Part shown: piece by piece, positions 48,601-59,706 of the stretch
Layout of the letters: each line of letters starts with the position of its first letter
Numbering within the stretch: position 1 is the stretch's first letter
From: Hericium rajendrae
Lineage: Eukaryota; Basidiomycota; Agaricomycetes; Russulales; Hericiaceae
Assembly (NCBI GenBank): GCA_033439255.1
Contig: CM065888.1
Coordinates: 1,302,001-1,366,000, forward strand
Direction: 5' to 3'
DNA: 64,000 bases
The notes under the pieces: model-generated
Told to the model about the DNA's origin: nothing
The model's input: only the letters and a program-made list of their open reading frames with translations
Databases searched by the model: none
Made by a program: the position numbers and the translations under genes

Positions 48601-50086
48601 CCCTCGCGGACATTCACAATGGCGCAAGTGAAACGGCCACGACGCGTCGCTCGCTAGCAGCAATACCACGGCCAGTGTAGATAGCATTGGCTACGTGCAA
48701 AATATTTGCAGAGTCCAGCGTGCCGCCGACGGGTGATCGCGACATGCTGCAGAGCGCCCAGATCTACGCAGCGCACGGTGAGCTATGCGCAGGCGCGACA
48801 ACGTATGTACCGCAAGACACAGCGCCGCGCCGCGCACTCGCGCGCAGGCAAACGAGATGCGCCACGATAGGCCCGCACCCGACCCCGCAGCCCACACACA
48901 CCCATCACTCCAACCCAACCTACGCGTACCCCGCATGCGCGGAATCTGCCATCCCACCCCCACCAAACCCACGCGCAGGGCCTCAACCCAGGCCCTCGGC
49001 AAATAAACTCCCCACAATTAATTAAAATCCTGACGTACAGCCCCCGGTCGTAGCGCACACGTACCTCGGGCGTCGCTGCTTCGAGAAGCACGCGCATAAT
49101 GAAATTACTTACAGTATTACAAGACACGTGATCGAGATCTCGTTCTGTTCTGTGGGGACGTGGAAGTCGAGCTGGGCAAGCAAGGTGGATGAATGGTGGT
49201 TGCCAGCGCGAGCATCCACTCGGATGCCGACGGGCTCCCCACGATGCGCGAGCCCATCAGACACAGTGTCAGAATGCCAGTTCTCTAGCTAGTTCCACAC
49301 GTACCGTGCCAGCGTTGAGGAATCCCATCAGAAGACGAGTGAGCCCAGGCGCAGCGCAGGCAACAAGACACGTAACGCGACCGTGTCTGATCTCGACGAC
49401 GAGGGCGAGCGTGGGGTACCCGCGTCATTACGACATTACGGCCGTGGAGACATCAGCACGCGCACGCGCGTACGAAGGCCTTCGATGAGGTCAGCGCAGG
49501 TCCCGGTGCATCGGGATATCAGAACGCACCGCATGCAAGACGGGTGGGAGGTTGGGGTGCTGGAGTAAAGGGTCTGGGCCGAGCTTTATACCACGCTGGA
49601 CACCGCGCGGAGGATGCGTGCGGGCCTAGATTCGAGCGTGCCAGCCGACGGGGCTGGTGTATCAGCTGTCCTGGACATGCAAGGCAGGTGGACGCACGCA
49701 CCTCTGTCCAGCAGCGCCTTGGGACGTACGCACCAACATGGCCATTTTCTAGGTCCATGCGACCAAGCCTCCCCTCACCCTCACCCCACTCTCGCGCCCC
49801 CTCCCTCCGCACATACAAGCACCGTCCCGGACCGATCACCTAGAGAAGCACACCATCAGTCCCACCTGCAGCACGCGACGCACCTGCTTCCACATCCCTC
49901 CCGTCCACCGTGCGCACCGCCAGGATGATGGTAATACGCCCTCGCGAGATATAGATAGCTAGAGTATAGAGTGTGTACGGTACGCGCTATAATTACTACT
50001 GTGATGCATGCATGCTCCCACCACCCCCGTCCGTGTATATTCAAACTCAAACCATGACGCAAGACGAAATCGATAACGTCCCAAAA

Positions 50087-50829
50087 TCAAGGAGAAGGAG
50101 GGACGACGCCGCACGCGGCGATGCGCACGTCGGCGCGCGGGCGGCGGCGCATGTCGTCGCCGGCGAAGCCCTCGACCTTGCGCACGAGGTCGAGCCCCGC
50201 GCGCACCTCGCCGAAGACGACGTTCTTGCCGTCGCACCACGGCGCGGGCGCGGTGGTGATGAAGAACTGGCTGCTGTTGCTGCGCGGCCCGCGGTTCGCC
50301 ATTGCGAGGAGGCCCGGGCGGTCGTGCGCGAGGGCGAAGTTCTCGTCTGTAGTGCGTGTGCGCGGGGGCAGGGAAGGGGGGCGTCAGTGTGCAGGTGGGG
50401 AGGAGGGGGGAGAAGGCGCACCTTCGAAGGTGGGTCCGTAGATGGAGCGGCCGCCGGTGCCGTCGCGGTGCGTGATGTCGCCGCCCTGGATCATAAACTG
50501 CACGCACGCCGTCAGCATCCGCGCGCACGCAGGACAGAGCGCGCACGTTGGGAATGACGCGGTGGATCGCAGAGCCGGCGTAGCCGAAGCCGTGCTCGCC
50601 GGTCGCGAGCTCGCGGAAGTTGCGCGCGGTGCGGGGCGTGATGTCGTCGAAGAGGTGGAAGACGATGCGCCCGGCGGGGCGGCCCTCGATGCTGAGGTCG
50701 AACTGCGCTGCGTCAGTGCGGGGCGGGGCGGCACGCGAGCGGGAGAGCACGCACGTATACATCGCTGTGCGGGCTGGGGTTAGCATCGGCGTGCGGATGT
50801 GATGGGGGCACGCACGGGTGCTCGGCCAT
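50087..50829 (-). CDS. Cyclophilin-type peptidyl-prolyl cis-trans isomerase
   Basis: Catalyses cis-trans isomerisation of peptidyl-proline bonds; probably cytosolic, since no signal peptide is seen. The ATG at 50829 gives MAEHP, and three short exons lead to [20 protein letters not shown]. The catalytic core is present: [20 protein letters not shown] (catalytic Arg, Phe-Met-Gln), [36 protein letters not shown] and the cyclosporin-contacting Trp in [13 protein letters not shown]. The stop at 50087-50089 follows [11 protein letters not shown], an unusual tail in place of the common CGxL ending. The length of about 165 residues is normal. The surrounding DNA is very GC-rich and the antisense strand also stays open, which is a composition artefact. 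Confidence 0.93.
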
Positions 50830-51359
50830 GGTGAGCGGCGGGAGATTAGATACAGGGAGAGGGGGGAAGAGTCACTGCGTTCCGGGCACTGCTAGTATTT
50901 TGTCGAGTAGCTTGGATTAGATAAGCTAGTCACCAAACCCAAGTATACAGGCGGCGCATCATCGAACTAACTAAGTCAAGACAATTCACTCGAAAGGTAA
51001 GCAGCTCAGCCATACAAGAACTTAGAGTAGCTGGCCACTGAAGGCCACTCCGCCATGGAATACATTGACTTGTATAGGACCTGGACCAGGTGCGCTAGTC
51101 GAGGTGAAAGTGGGTGGGAGCTGGGTCAAGGGCTTGTCGAGAAATTGTCGACTTCGATGATTTTCCCGCAAGTCCTCGTCTTTCACCCCCTTCCCACCTT
51201 CACCCATCCGCCATGTCTACTTCCTCCCCCCACCATGTCCTCCCGACGTGGCACATCCCTTCGCTTTTAAGACAAGACCACAAAGCACCGAGGATGCAAC
51301 AATATCGAGCTATGCAAATGCTCGAAGTGCAAAGCGGGCACTCTTCCTGGCAACGAGGG

Positions 51360-51495
51360 CTGGCTGATGAGCGCGTGCACAACACCGACGAGCCGCAGGA
51401 CATCGCGCCGCAGGACATGGACAAGCGGGACGTCAACGAGCCGCGGGACGTCAACGAGCTCGACATCGACGAGCCGCGGGACATCAACGAGGCTT
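51360..51495 (+). repeat. Short GAC-rich tandem repeat
   Basis: Imperfect units of about 15-18 nt (GACGTCAACGAGCCGCGG and GACATCGACGAGCCGCGG types) translate to an acidic D-[IV]-[ND]-EPR-like series in one frame. No gene structure around it is supportable, so I list it as a repeat. Confidence 0.6.
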
Positions 51496-51809
51496 CTGAC
51501 GTGACTGACAGTGAGACCTTAGATCGCGGCCGCATTCTGCGGAATCATCAATCAGGTCTGCTCGCCCAGACGGTGCCAACGCTGATGGTCTCGATGCGCC
51601 CACGGAGTCTGCCTTCAGCCTTCCTTTGCCGTCAGCTCTTCGCCCTCCTGGCGAGGTGCTTGCCAGCTCGCATGACCTCTGGTTTGTGCTAGCTGTGGAG
51701 TCATTCTTGTTGCCTTCCTCAAGACAGATTTCATGTAAGTACCCTCCTCCTGTACAAGATGGCCCCATCGTGCTCCCCCTCGTGCTGTCACCGTCGCCCA
51801 TTGCCATCT

Positions 51810-51880
51810 GAATCATAGCGCTCTTGTGTGCAACTGCGATCGCGATGTGTGAATGCCTCAGGTGCATCTGTATGCGTGCG
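51810..51880 (+). repeat. Local direct repeat R3, copy 1
   Basis: Holds GCGATCGCGATGTGTGAATG and CCTCAGGTGCATCTGTATGC then GTGCG. It matches 52047-52114, about 235 bp downstream. Confidence 0.7.
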
Positions 51881-52046
51881 TACAACTGACAGGCCACGAT
51901 GGCGAGGCGTGAGGCGAAGGGCTGTCTAAGTGCACACGATTGACGCAGGACGACGACGAGCTCAAGCTCGATTATTCGGTGCGTCAATATATGTGCCCAC
52001 CTGCACGATCTCGACTCAAACGCGACGTCGAACAACTGGGAGATTG

Positions 52047-52114
52047 TGATGCATGATAGCACTCTCACCGCGATCACGATGGGCGGATGCCTCGGGTACG
52101 TCTGTATGCGTGCG
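52047..52114 (+). repeat. Local direct repeat R3, copy 2
   Basis: Holds GCGATCACGATGGGCGGATG and CCTCGGGTACGTCTGTATGC then GTGCG. Most differences from the first copy are transitions. Confidence 0.7.
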
Positions 52115-53486
52115 CTTGCGTGGTCTCTCACGCGAACCATCCAAAGGCGACCGTTCCTTGCGACCATAGCGGCTACTAGCCCTGCCTCTGCCCTCATCCT
52201 CGTCTCTCCCTTTCTTGCATCAAAAAGGATCCCCTGCAGGTGCCCCGTCTCTGCACGTGTTGCAAAACTTCTTCGCGATATACCGCTTACGATGTGCTAA
52301 GTCCAGCCCATCCCACATCTCGCGCACTGTCTCCTCGGCATCGCTAGGCGGGTGTTCATACTCGGAGTTGGACATGGCTCAGAATGAAGGCTTAATGGTA
52401 TGGGGAGGGGGGTCAGGAGGATGTGTTGCTCTCATGCTCGTTTTCTCGTCTTATTATCAGGTAGCATATACTGTTCTAATTTATTCACTGTCAATCCGAG
52501 CTTTGATTGGTGTTCCATAACGGGTGTGACCATGGCCAAAAGCGGCAGCGCGGATGTGCGTGAACAGGCAGGATCTGGCCCGAGCTACTCCGATCTAATC
52601 CGAGCTACTCCAAGCACAAGTACATGGATTCTCTTATTTACTCTACTACCGGAGCTGCCTAGCTACTATTGCCTCGCTTTTGGGCGCTGTACCGATGTCT
52701 TCCGAGTTTGCGTGGGCCGGCTCATATACGTGAGAACATGCACCAACTCAGACGGACTCCGACTCTAACCATCAATATGCGGAACGCAGTGAGTGGGCAG
52801 GCAGGGAGCGCAGAGGGATTATTTAAATATAGGGCATCATAAGGAGGAGGTGGGGAGAGGGAGATCTGAGATGTGGGCTTTGCCGGCTTCTCTTCATCAC
52901 GGCGCGGCCCGCAGATCACGATCGCTCGCTCTCTGCCGCACGCGCTTCTTCTCCGCCGTGGGTCCACTCTTCCCCGCCCCACCCCACCGACCACCAACCT
53001 GCCCGGGCCTCGACACCCGCCACACCATGCACATTAGCTAGTTCTGCTTCCATGCAATGTCCAACATCCTTACTCGCATCCGATGTCCAGTATTCTTACT
53101 CGCTTCCGCTGCTCGAGTACACATCGCGCCGCGGCACGTGCCGCCCCGATGCCCTTACGGAACTAGCGTGCGGCGCGCGGCCGTTTCCGACGTAGTCTCG
53201 ACCGTCCATCCTTGTCGTCGCCAGGAACCACAGACGCCTTCCCAAAACCTCTCACACGCGCGCCCTGCGCCGCCCGAAAGGTAGGCGTCCATTTCCATCC
53301 ATCACAACGAAGCATTTTGCATTTGCCGAGCACAGATCCCGAGATCGATGCAGCAGAAGTACGAATGATCTCGCGTCGTCCATGCGGGATCTGTCCACGG
53401 CGCAGACGGACGTACTGAAAATGCCGCTCCTGCCTCGTTAGAGCACCCTCTCGAGCTCCAGCGTCGCGCTCTCCCTCTTGGATCCG

Positions 53487-53690
53487 CCCCATCACACCCG
53501 CACAGGACAAATATTCAGCCAAACCCCAGTCGCAGCGCGGTCTGCACGCCTCCGTATGTGTGTGCTTGCCTGGCCGCACGGACAACACGTCATGCGCGCG
53601 CAGCATACCTGCATGCGGGCGGAGCTAGCCCCAGACGCGAGCACGCTCTGCGGCACTCTGCGCGCCACTAGCAGGCTCGATGCGGTCATG
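53487..53690 (+). repeat. Dispersed ~200 bp repeat R4, copy 1 (GC-rich form)
   Basis: Includes CAGGACAAATATTCAGCCAA, GTGTGCTTGCCTGGCCGCAC and CTGCGCGCCACTAGCA. It aligns over its whole length with 55141-55330. This copy is the GC-richer one. Confidence 0.82.
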
Positions 53691-54619
53691 GTCTGCGCCG
53701 CACAACACAGGGCGTCCGCCCCCTCACTAAATAGTAATTCTACAGCCTCCATTTGTTCGAATCACGCACCGTGTCTGATGCCAGGGCTTTTTCCCCAGGT
53801 GACAGACACGCCCAGGTCCTGCATGTGTGCTTGCACTTCCAGCGCACCGCTCGCGATCAACGTGCTGCCTCGTCTCCTCCCATAACCCTCGAAGAATATA
53901 TAAACGGCGAGCAGCGCTCGCGCCCTCGTGCGCGACGCGATTGGGTCCCCGAATTGGCTACAGAGTGACGCAGCACCCGCGCCCGTCCGCCAGCCGCATC
54001 CCCGTGGGCGGATGGGCACGGGCCGTGCGCGTGAACGCCGGAGAGAAGCAAAGCTTGTCTGGCAGCGCTTCGGGCCCGCCTGCTGCTGAAGGACGTCTGC
54101 GTCTGCGGGCTCCCGCTGTCTGTGTACGCGACGTGCGTTCGTGTCGCACGCGTTCGAGCTATATTCCGCTCCGACGAAAATATCCGCATGCGACGTGTGC
54201 TCACCCGATATGGCGCTCCCCAGGATATGAGTGGGTATGTGGATCGCCTTGTGTCCGTGCGCATGTGGCGGATATTGACGTCGTGCGAAGCTGGGTACGC
54301 GTCCTGCCCTCCGTCGCGCGGAAGCGTTTATCACGCTGATACCTCCGTCTTAGCACTTGGAGACCTAGCTGCCGCACTCCGATTCCCGGCCTGGCGTCGC
54401 GAGACAAGCGGCAATTTGAGGGTCGACGAATCCCGCGTATCCCATTGGCCGGCGACGTCCCGTCGTAGGTCTTCTCGAGGGTGCAGGCTGAAGCCCACCC
54501 CATGCGTCATCGATGGCATACGGTCGACAACGTGCCGGTTCCTGTTCATGTCGCCGCACTGTCATTGCGGGTAAGAGACCTGCTCTACTTGGTTTTCCTT
54601 GAACTCATGTATTCTGTCC

Positions 54620-54702
54620 GTACCGTTAGCCAAACGGGTTTACTAGTGACGCGTTTGGCTTAACGTACGTTTTGATTCCGGGTTCGAATCCCTGCCCTGC
54701 CA
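54620..54702 (+). repeat. Imperfect palindrome with tRNA-like A and B boxes
   Basis: The arms GTACCGTTAGCCAAACG (54620-54636) and CGTTTGGCTTAACGTAC (54652-54668) are inverted copies with small indels. TAGCCAAACGGG (54627-54638) fits a Pol III A box and GGTTCGAATCC (54681-54691) is an exact B box, followed by CTGCCCTGCCA. No matching 5' acceptor strand exists, so it is not a working tRNA. A tRNA-derived SINE or tRNA pseudogene is likely. Confidence 0.4.
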
Positions 54703-54832
54703 TCCCTGTAAGTATATCTGTATGATTAGGTCTCAGAACACCTTTTTGTTATCGACTGATAAGTTAATTATGACGCCTACAGTACGCGGCGTTCTGGATT
54801 CACTCATGCCGGACTCGCACATCGCCCAGCGG

Positions 54833-54892
54833 GTCAGATGAAACGATCCTGAGGCACGATGTTTGAGTCATCATCTACTCTTAGGGAGACTA
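54833..54892 (+). repeat. Dispersed repeat R1, copy 2
   Basis: Contains CAGATGAAACGATCCTGAGG and CACGATGTTTGAGTCATCAT then CTACTCT, matching 47815-47875. Together they mark an unclassified short repeat family. Confidence 0.75.
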
Positions 54893-55140
54893 CTCAGCGC
54901 CAGCGGTCGTAGGCGGTCGTCAATCTGTCCTTGTGTTCTCGCTGACCTAATCTTGGTTTGCAATCCAGTTTCTAACCCATACGAACCTCTGCAAGACGAA
55001 TACCTTCGCCGAGCTCGCCGAGGGAGCACTCAGGTCTGGAAAGCGAGCTGCTTGGGCCGATATCAACTTGAGGCATCGATGCCTATACACTCGCAATTCC
55101 TGCACCAGCCTAAGGCTGCTAAACACTACCCTGTGGACCT

Positions 55141-55330
55141 GCTCCATCATATCTGACGCAGGACAAATATCCAGCCGAATCCCAGTCGTAGTGCGATATG
55201 CACGCTTTCCCAATGTGCGTGCTTGCCTGGCTACACGGACAATTCGTCATGCGCACATAGCACACCTGCATGCGGACGGAGCTAGGCTGCGAGGGACTAC
55301 ACACGCGGCATTCTGCGCGCCACTAGCATC
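55141..55330 (+). repeat. Dispersed ~200 bp repeat R4, copy 2 (AT-shifted form)
   Basis: Includes CAGGACAAATATCCAGCCGA, GTGCGTGCTTGCCTGGCTAC and CTGCGCGCCACTAGCA. Compared with copy 1, many differences are C-to-T or G-to-A, for example CGCAGCGCGG becoming CGTAGTGCGA. This suggests cytosine-deamination decay. Confidence 0.82.
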
Positions 55331-55735
55331 ATCGAGAGTCGACGCCCAACCCTCCGACGCTGTCATCATCCATCCTCTTTCATCTTGGAATGGACGCGCT
55401 GTCCCTTCCTGGTGTGACGGCTCGCAGAGAACCAGCGTCATCGCGCCTGGGCGCATCTTCCAGGACAAGCCCCGCCACAGCCGCTTGTGGCGCAACCTCA
55501 CTCGGGTGTTCTGCGCGCGCGAGGCGCGCCGCACATTGCTGCCCCACACACGTCGGCATTGCGCCGCTACTCCGGTGGCGCCGGCAGCAGAAACTTTGGC
55601 CCGCGCTCGAAGACAAGTATACGTCATCGCTGTCCAGCCAGCCTGCGCGCCTGCGCGACGACGTCACAGGGCGCACAGGCACGTCAAGCCGCGATCGAGT
55701 TAACACTGCCTGCATGACTCAGAATCTCTCCCGAA

Positions 55736-58400
55736 AAAACCATGATAAGAGTTAAAAAAATATCAAGCTTTATTTTGAAGAAAAGACAGTGATAATGAAA
55801 AAATATTTATCAAGGTCAATCTTTGAGAAAAGAATGTGAAGATTGTTAAACTCTTATCACAGTTGAACAAGAATAAAATCTTAATGTATTATCAATAGCA
55901 TCTTTGTAAAAAGGCTTGTGAGAAAGATTATTTATTTATCAGAGTCATTTTGAAAAAAAAAAAATGATGCAAACTGTTAAACTTTTTTTCCTTTGACACA
56001 ACTATGATGGCATAAGCATGTGACACATATCTAGTCACAACATAAGCACTATATCACATCTTGCATGGTGTTAAATCTTTTTAGACTACTTTTTACAAGA
56101 AAAAACTTTAGATCAAGTGAGTCATAATTTTTTTTTTCAGATAAAGTACTTTGATTTTTATAAGGTTTCTCTCAAGGAAAAACCTTGAAATATGTTCATG
56201 CTGTGATATGTCACAGATAGTGCAAAGATCAGTCACATCTCAATGTCACAGATTTGCTCCAAATTTAAATGTTACATAATGTCAAAAATACATATGAACT
56301 GTTCAATTTGCAAGTTTCAAACAAAGTCAACAATTTATATTAGCAGACTCTGTGCCTTACAAAGTAGATATAAAAATAAAATTGAGCCTTTATATGCTTC
56401 ATTTCCAATTTTAGTAGACCATGTTAGTATATTGATTAGTATGTTTGACAGGCTGCATGTCCGTACCTCTGTATGTCTGACAGGCTGCATGTCCATGCAT
56501 CTGTGTGTCCGACAGGCTGCATGTCCATGCGTCCGACAGGCTGCACGTCCGTGCATCCGACAGGCTGCACGTCCGTGCGTCCGACAGGCTGCACGTCCGT
56601 GCGTCCGACAGGCTGCACGTCCGTGCGTCCGACAGGCTGCACGTTCGTGCATCCGACAGGCTGCATGTCTGTGTGTCCGTGCATCTGACAGGCTGCACGT
56701 CCATGCGTCTGACAGGCTGCACATCTGTGCATCCGACAGGCTGTATGTCCATGCATCTGACAGGCTGCATGTTCGTGCATCCATGCATCTGACAGGCTGC
56801 ACGTCTGTATGTCTGACTGCACATCCGTGCGTCTGACAGGCTGCATGTTCGTGCATCCATGCATCCGACAGGCTGCATGTCTGTGCGTCTGATAGCTTGC
56901 ACGTCCGTGCCTCTGACAGCCTGCATGTCTGTGCATCCGACACGTCCGTGCATCTGACAGCCTGCATGTCTGCGTGTCCGACAGCCTGCACATTCATGCA
57001 TCTGACAGCCTGCACATCTGTACATCTGACAGCCTGCATGTCCATATGTCTGTGTGTCCAACAGGCTGTGTGTCTATGCATCTGACAGCCTGCATGTCTG
57101 TGTGTCCAACAGCCTGCACGTCTGTACATCTGACAGCCTGCACGTCCGTGCGTCTGACAGCCTGCATGTCTATATGTCTGTGTGTCCAACAGGCTGTGTG
57201 TCCATGCATCTGACAGCCTGCATGTCCATGCCTCTGACAGCCTGCATGTCTGTGCATCTGACAGCCTGCATGTCCATGTGTCTGACAGCCTGCACATTTG
57301 TGTGTCTGACAGCCTGTACATCCGACAGGCTGCATGTCCATACATCTGACAGGCTGCATGTCTGTGCATCTGACAGGCTGCATGTCCAACAGGCTGCACG
57401 TCTGTGTGTCTGACAGGCTGCACGTCTGTGTGTTCAACAGGCTCCATATGTCTGTGCATCTGACAGGCTGCACGTCTATGCATCTGACAGGCTGCATGTC
57501 TGTGCATCCGACAGGCTGCACATCCATACCTCTCTGTGTCTGATAGGCTGCACATCTGTACATCTGTGTGTCTGATAGGCTGTATGTCTATGTGTCCAAC
57601 AGGCTGCACATCCGTGCATCTGACAGGCTGTATGTTAGTATCTTGGACCAGTTGCATGTTAGTATGTCCAACAGGCTATGGACTAGTATGTTAGACAGGC
57701 AGCTGCATATATGTTAGTATGTCAAACAGATTGCATGTTAAACAAGCTATGTAACACTATGTCTGACAGGCTGCATATTGGTATGTTTGACAGGCTGCAT
57801 AACGATATATCTGATAGACTGCATGATATTTCTACTACCCCTAGGTAGAGAGTCTTAGATGTCAGATGAATGGCTGCATTTTTCCTTCATCCAGGTTCAG
57901 TGGCTATGTTTTGCAGATTGCTGCAAAGATGGCCCTATGAGTTATTTGAAAAAAAGAGCTAACATAACAGAGGCAGCACATTCAAGTTTCATACAAAAAG
58001 TATATATCAATACAGATCATGATATCTACTTGTGACTGTATAAAAATGAACAAAATGACACTAATGTTAAAAGCACCAAAGCACCAACAAAACCAAACAT
58101 AAGAAGCTCTTGACCTGTAATGTAGATGTAAAATCTGTTTGCAAAAGCTAAGAGAAAATGATAAGGTCCATATTTTCATTCAACTATAGACTCACTTTGA
58201 GGCTTCTGGCACTTTTCTTGATAACCACTAGTATGCCACACATAAATTTTGCTCTTCTGACCTTCTCTTGTACCTGTGACAATAAGAAATGTATCTGATG
58301 AATGGATATAATGGGTCTGGTGTTGTTAGAGGGACATAGCAGGTACTGAGACAATATGTGAACTAACAACAATAGCCTGGACAGGCGAGTTCCCTGGAAC
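55736..58400. other. AT-rich island
   Basis: Composition switches sharply from GC-rich to AT-rich near 55,736 and back near 58,400, with poly-A/T runs throughout both flanks. The minisatellite occupies its middle. GATAAGAGTTAAA near 55,744 and GTTAAACTCTTATC near 55,851 form an inverted repeat near the left edge. The right part contains the last exon(s) of the WD40 gene. It could be an inserted element or an old AT-rich block; I see no transposase in it. Confidence 0.65.
56440..57830. repeat. Minisatellite, basic unit about 24 bp
   Basis: Units start GACAGGCTGCA and continue with CGTCCGTGCGTCC or variants. They are perfect 24-mers around 56,510-56,690 and longer or mixed elsewhere, fading out by 57,830. 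A central block (about 56,920-57,310) carries GACAGCCTGCA instead, the core being the reverse complement of the outer CAGGCTG. A higher-order copy of about 128 bp recurs (ATATGTCTGTGTGTCCAACA at 57,044 and 57,172). Because stop codons are absent from the unit, several frames on both strands stay open for hundreds of codons; these are almost certainly not genes. Confidence 0.93.
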
Positions 58401-59535
58401 CTTATATCAGATATTGCTTCACAAAAAACTCAGTGGAATTGTACCCTCGTGAGGAAGAACTTGTAGTCTGTCCCCAGATGATGCATCCCACAGTCGAACA
58501 CGACCGACGACACTGCCTCCGACGAGTGCAAGCCCACCGTGAGCAAAAGCAACCTTGAGCTGCAGATACCCGTCCTCTGCTGGAGAATGCATAGTTTTGA
58601 CCTCTGCTCCAGCTATGATATCATGCACCTGGAAGATATGCGGTAACATGTACATAGCGAGAAAGCGATGATCGGGAGATAAAGCGCTTGAAAGACTGCC
58701 ACGTGGTGAGTTCTAAACGGGACGAAGTGAACATGAACCATACCAGCTTGCGGCATGGATCTGCCATACAATGCTAGATGATAGAAGATCCCAGCATCTG
58801 GGTCCGAAAAGAGAATTGAGTCTCCAAAAGAAAGCGGAAACCTTTGTTACTTACATTATCCCATGCCACAGATACGCCGCAATCAGCGTCCCATCACGAC
58901 CATCACCATGCTCCCGCGGTTGCGTCTGCCAATGAAGGGAAACGACAGTCAACTCCTTGGTGGTCTCGCCAGTAGCTGAGGGCCGAGGAAGGACAAGGCC
59001 AGCTATCCAGTTGACTGATGGCCATAAGACAATGCTTGCTACAGAGGCGTCGGTGAAAAGTGCACCTCGTTCTCGACTGCATGAGTCGTCTCTACGCCAA
59101 ACCATGATTTCATCATGGGCGCCGGTAGCTAAACGGATGCAACTTTGTGCCAAGGATAAGCACTCGACGTGTTTATTGTGTGCCTTGAACCGAAACGTTT
59201 GTATCTCGTCCTGTGAAATACAATAACTGTGTGGATCCCAAGGCAGATGAAACACTCACCTGATTGATGACAACAGTCATTATCAGACCGTTCTCGCAAC
59301 CCAGTATTAGGCAATCAGGAGTTTGATGGGACCAGGTGCTGCAGAAGATCGACCTGTGCACTTTGAAGTCATAGAGCAAACGACCGGTATCCAGAGACCA
59401 AATGAAAACGAGTCCATCCAGGCCGTCACTGGCGAGGAGAGTACCGTCCGGACTGATTGCCAGACAGGTAACACCATCGTGGTGGAAGTCCTCCAGGACG
59501 TACTTCGTTGTGTAGGATAGTCTTTCCTTGGACAT
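58026..59535 (-). CDS. WD40-repeat protein with C-terminal membrane anchor
   Basis: The ATG at 59535 gives MSKERLSYTTKYVLEDFHHD. WD40 blades follow in order: GVTCLAISPDGTLLASDGLD with VFIWSLDTGRLLYDF; HNKHVECLSLAQSCIRLATG with IMVWRRDD; a blade reaching HGIICWDLLS; HRFLAMYMLPHIFQVHDI; VAFAHGGLALVGG with VRLWDASSGDRLQVL; and a last one with FLIVTGTREGQKSKIYVWHT. A GTGAGT donor near 58,196 and an acceptor at about 58,116 lead to the final exon SQELLMFGFVGALVLLTLV. That hydrophobic helix ends FCSFLYSHK-stop (58026-58028), a tail anchor. The exact junctions of the penultimate exon (58.4-58.26 kb) are unresolved. The last exons lie in the AT-rich island. It is probably a scaffold on an internal membrane; partner unknown. 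Confidence 0.78.
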
Positions 59536-59706
59536 AGTTATGGGCAGACGGCGTACAAGCTAGTACAAGGCAGGGCGCTACCAGCGCTTTGCTGGTACCG
59601 GTCCGGCACATCCCGCAGATGTCTGCCCTTCACTGAACCGCCCAATAGCTCGATACTATTCACATATTCGATCCATCAACACGAAAGGTATGTATTGTCG
59701 AGGATC

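Larger units (their letters stand above)
46168..50086. other. Gene-poor, repeat-bearing stretch
   Basis: About 3.9 kb with no supportable protein gene. The longest frames (about 100 codons near 46.5, 47.9 and 48.8 kb) show no domain. It contains the short duplicated blocks listed separately and a C-rich tract. It probably includes the promoter of giant gene C (just above 46,167) and old transposon debris. Confidence 0.5.
50830..55735. other. Gene-poor region of decayed repeats
   Basis: About 4.9 kb, CpG-rich, with no supportable protein gene. The open frames on both strands arise from GC richness. The region carries several diverged duplications and an imperfect palindrome with a tRNA-like segment (listed separately). 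Most likely it is a graveyard of non-coding mobile elements. Confidence 0.5.

Noticed and set aside
49973-50557. 194-codon plus-strand frame opposite the cyclophilin gene
   Set aside because: The minus strand clearly encodes cyclophilin. The antisense frame is open because of very high GC content and has no domain.
51114-51692. 192-codon plus-strand frame with an acidic repeat
   Set aside because: The low-complexity middle comes from a GAC-rich tandem repeat, and the flanks show no conserved motif or gene structure.
54620-54702. Functional tRNA gene
   Set aside because: The B box and 3' half look right, but the seven bases before the A box do not pair with the 3' acceptor strand, and the D and anticodon arms do not form properly.
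56335-57657. 440-codon open frame on the minus strand (and several on the plus strand) across the minisatellite
   Set aside because: The repeat unit lacks stop codons in several frames on both strands, and indels in the array shift the frame. The openness is a repeat artefact, not evidence of a protein.
55736-58400. Contaminating foreign DNA or assembly chimera
   Set aside because: The last exons of the WD40 gene continue into it with good splice sites, so at least its right side belongs here. Misassembly on the left side cannot be excluded without reads.
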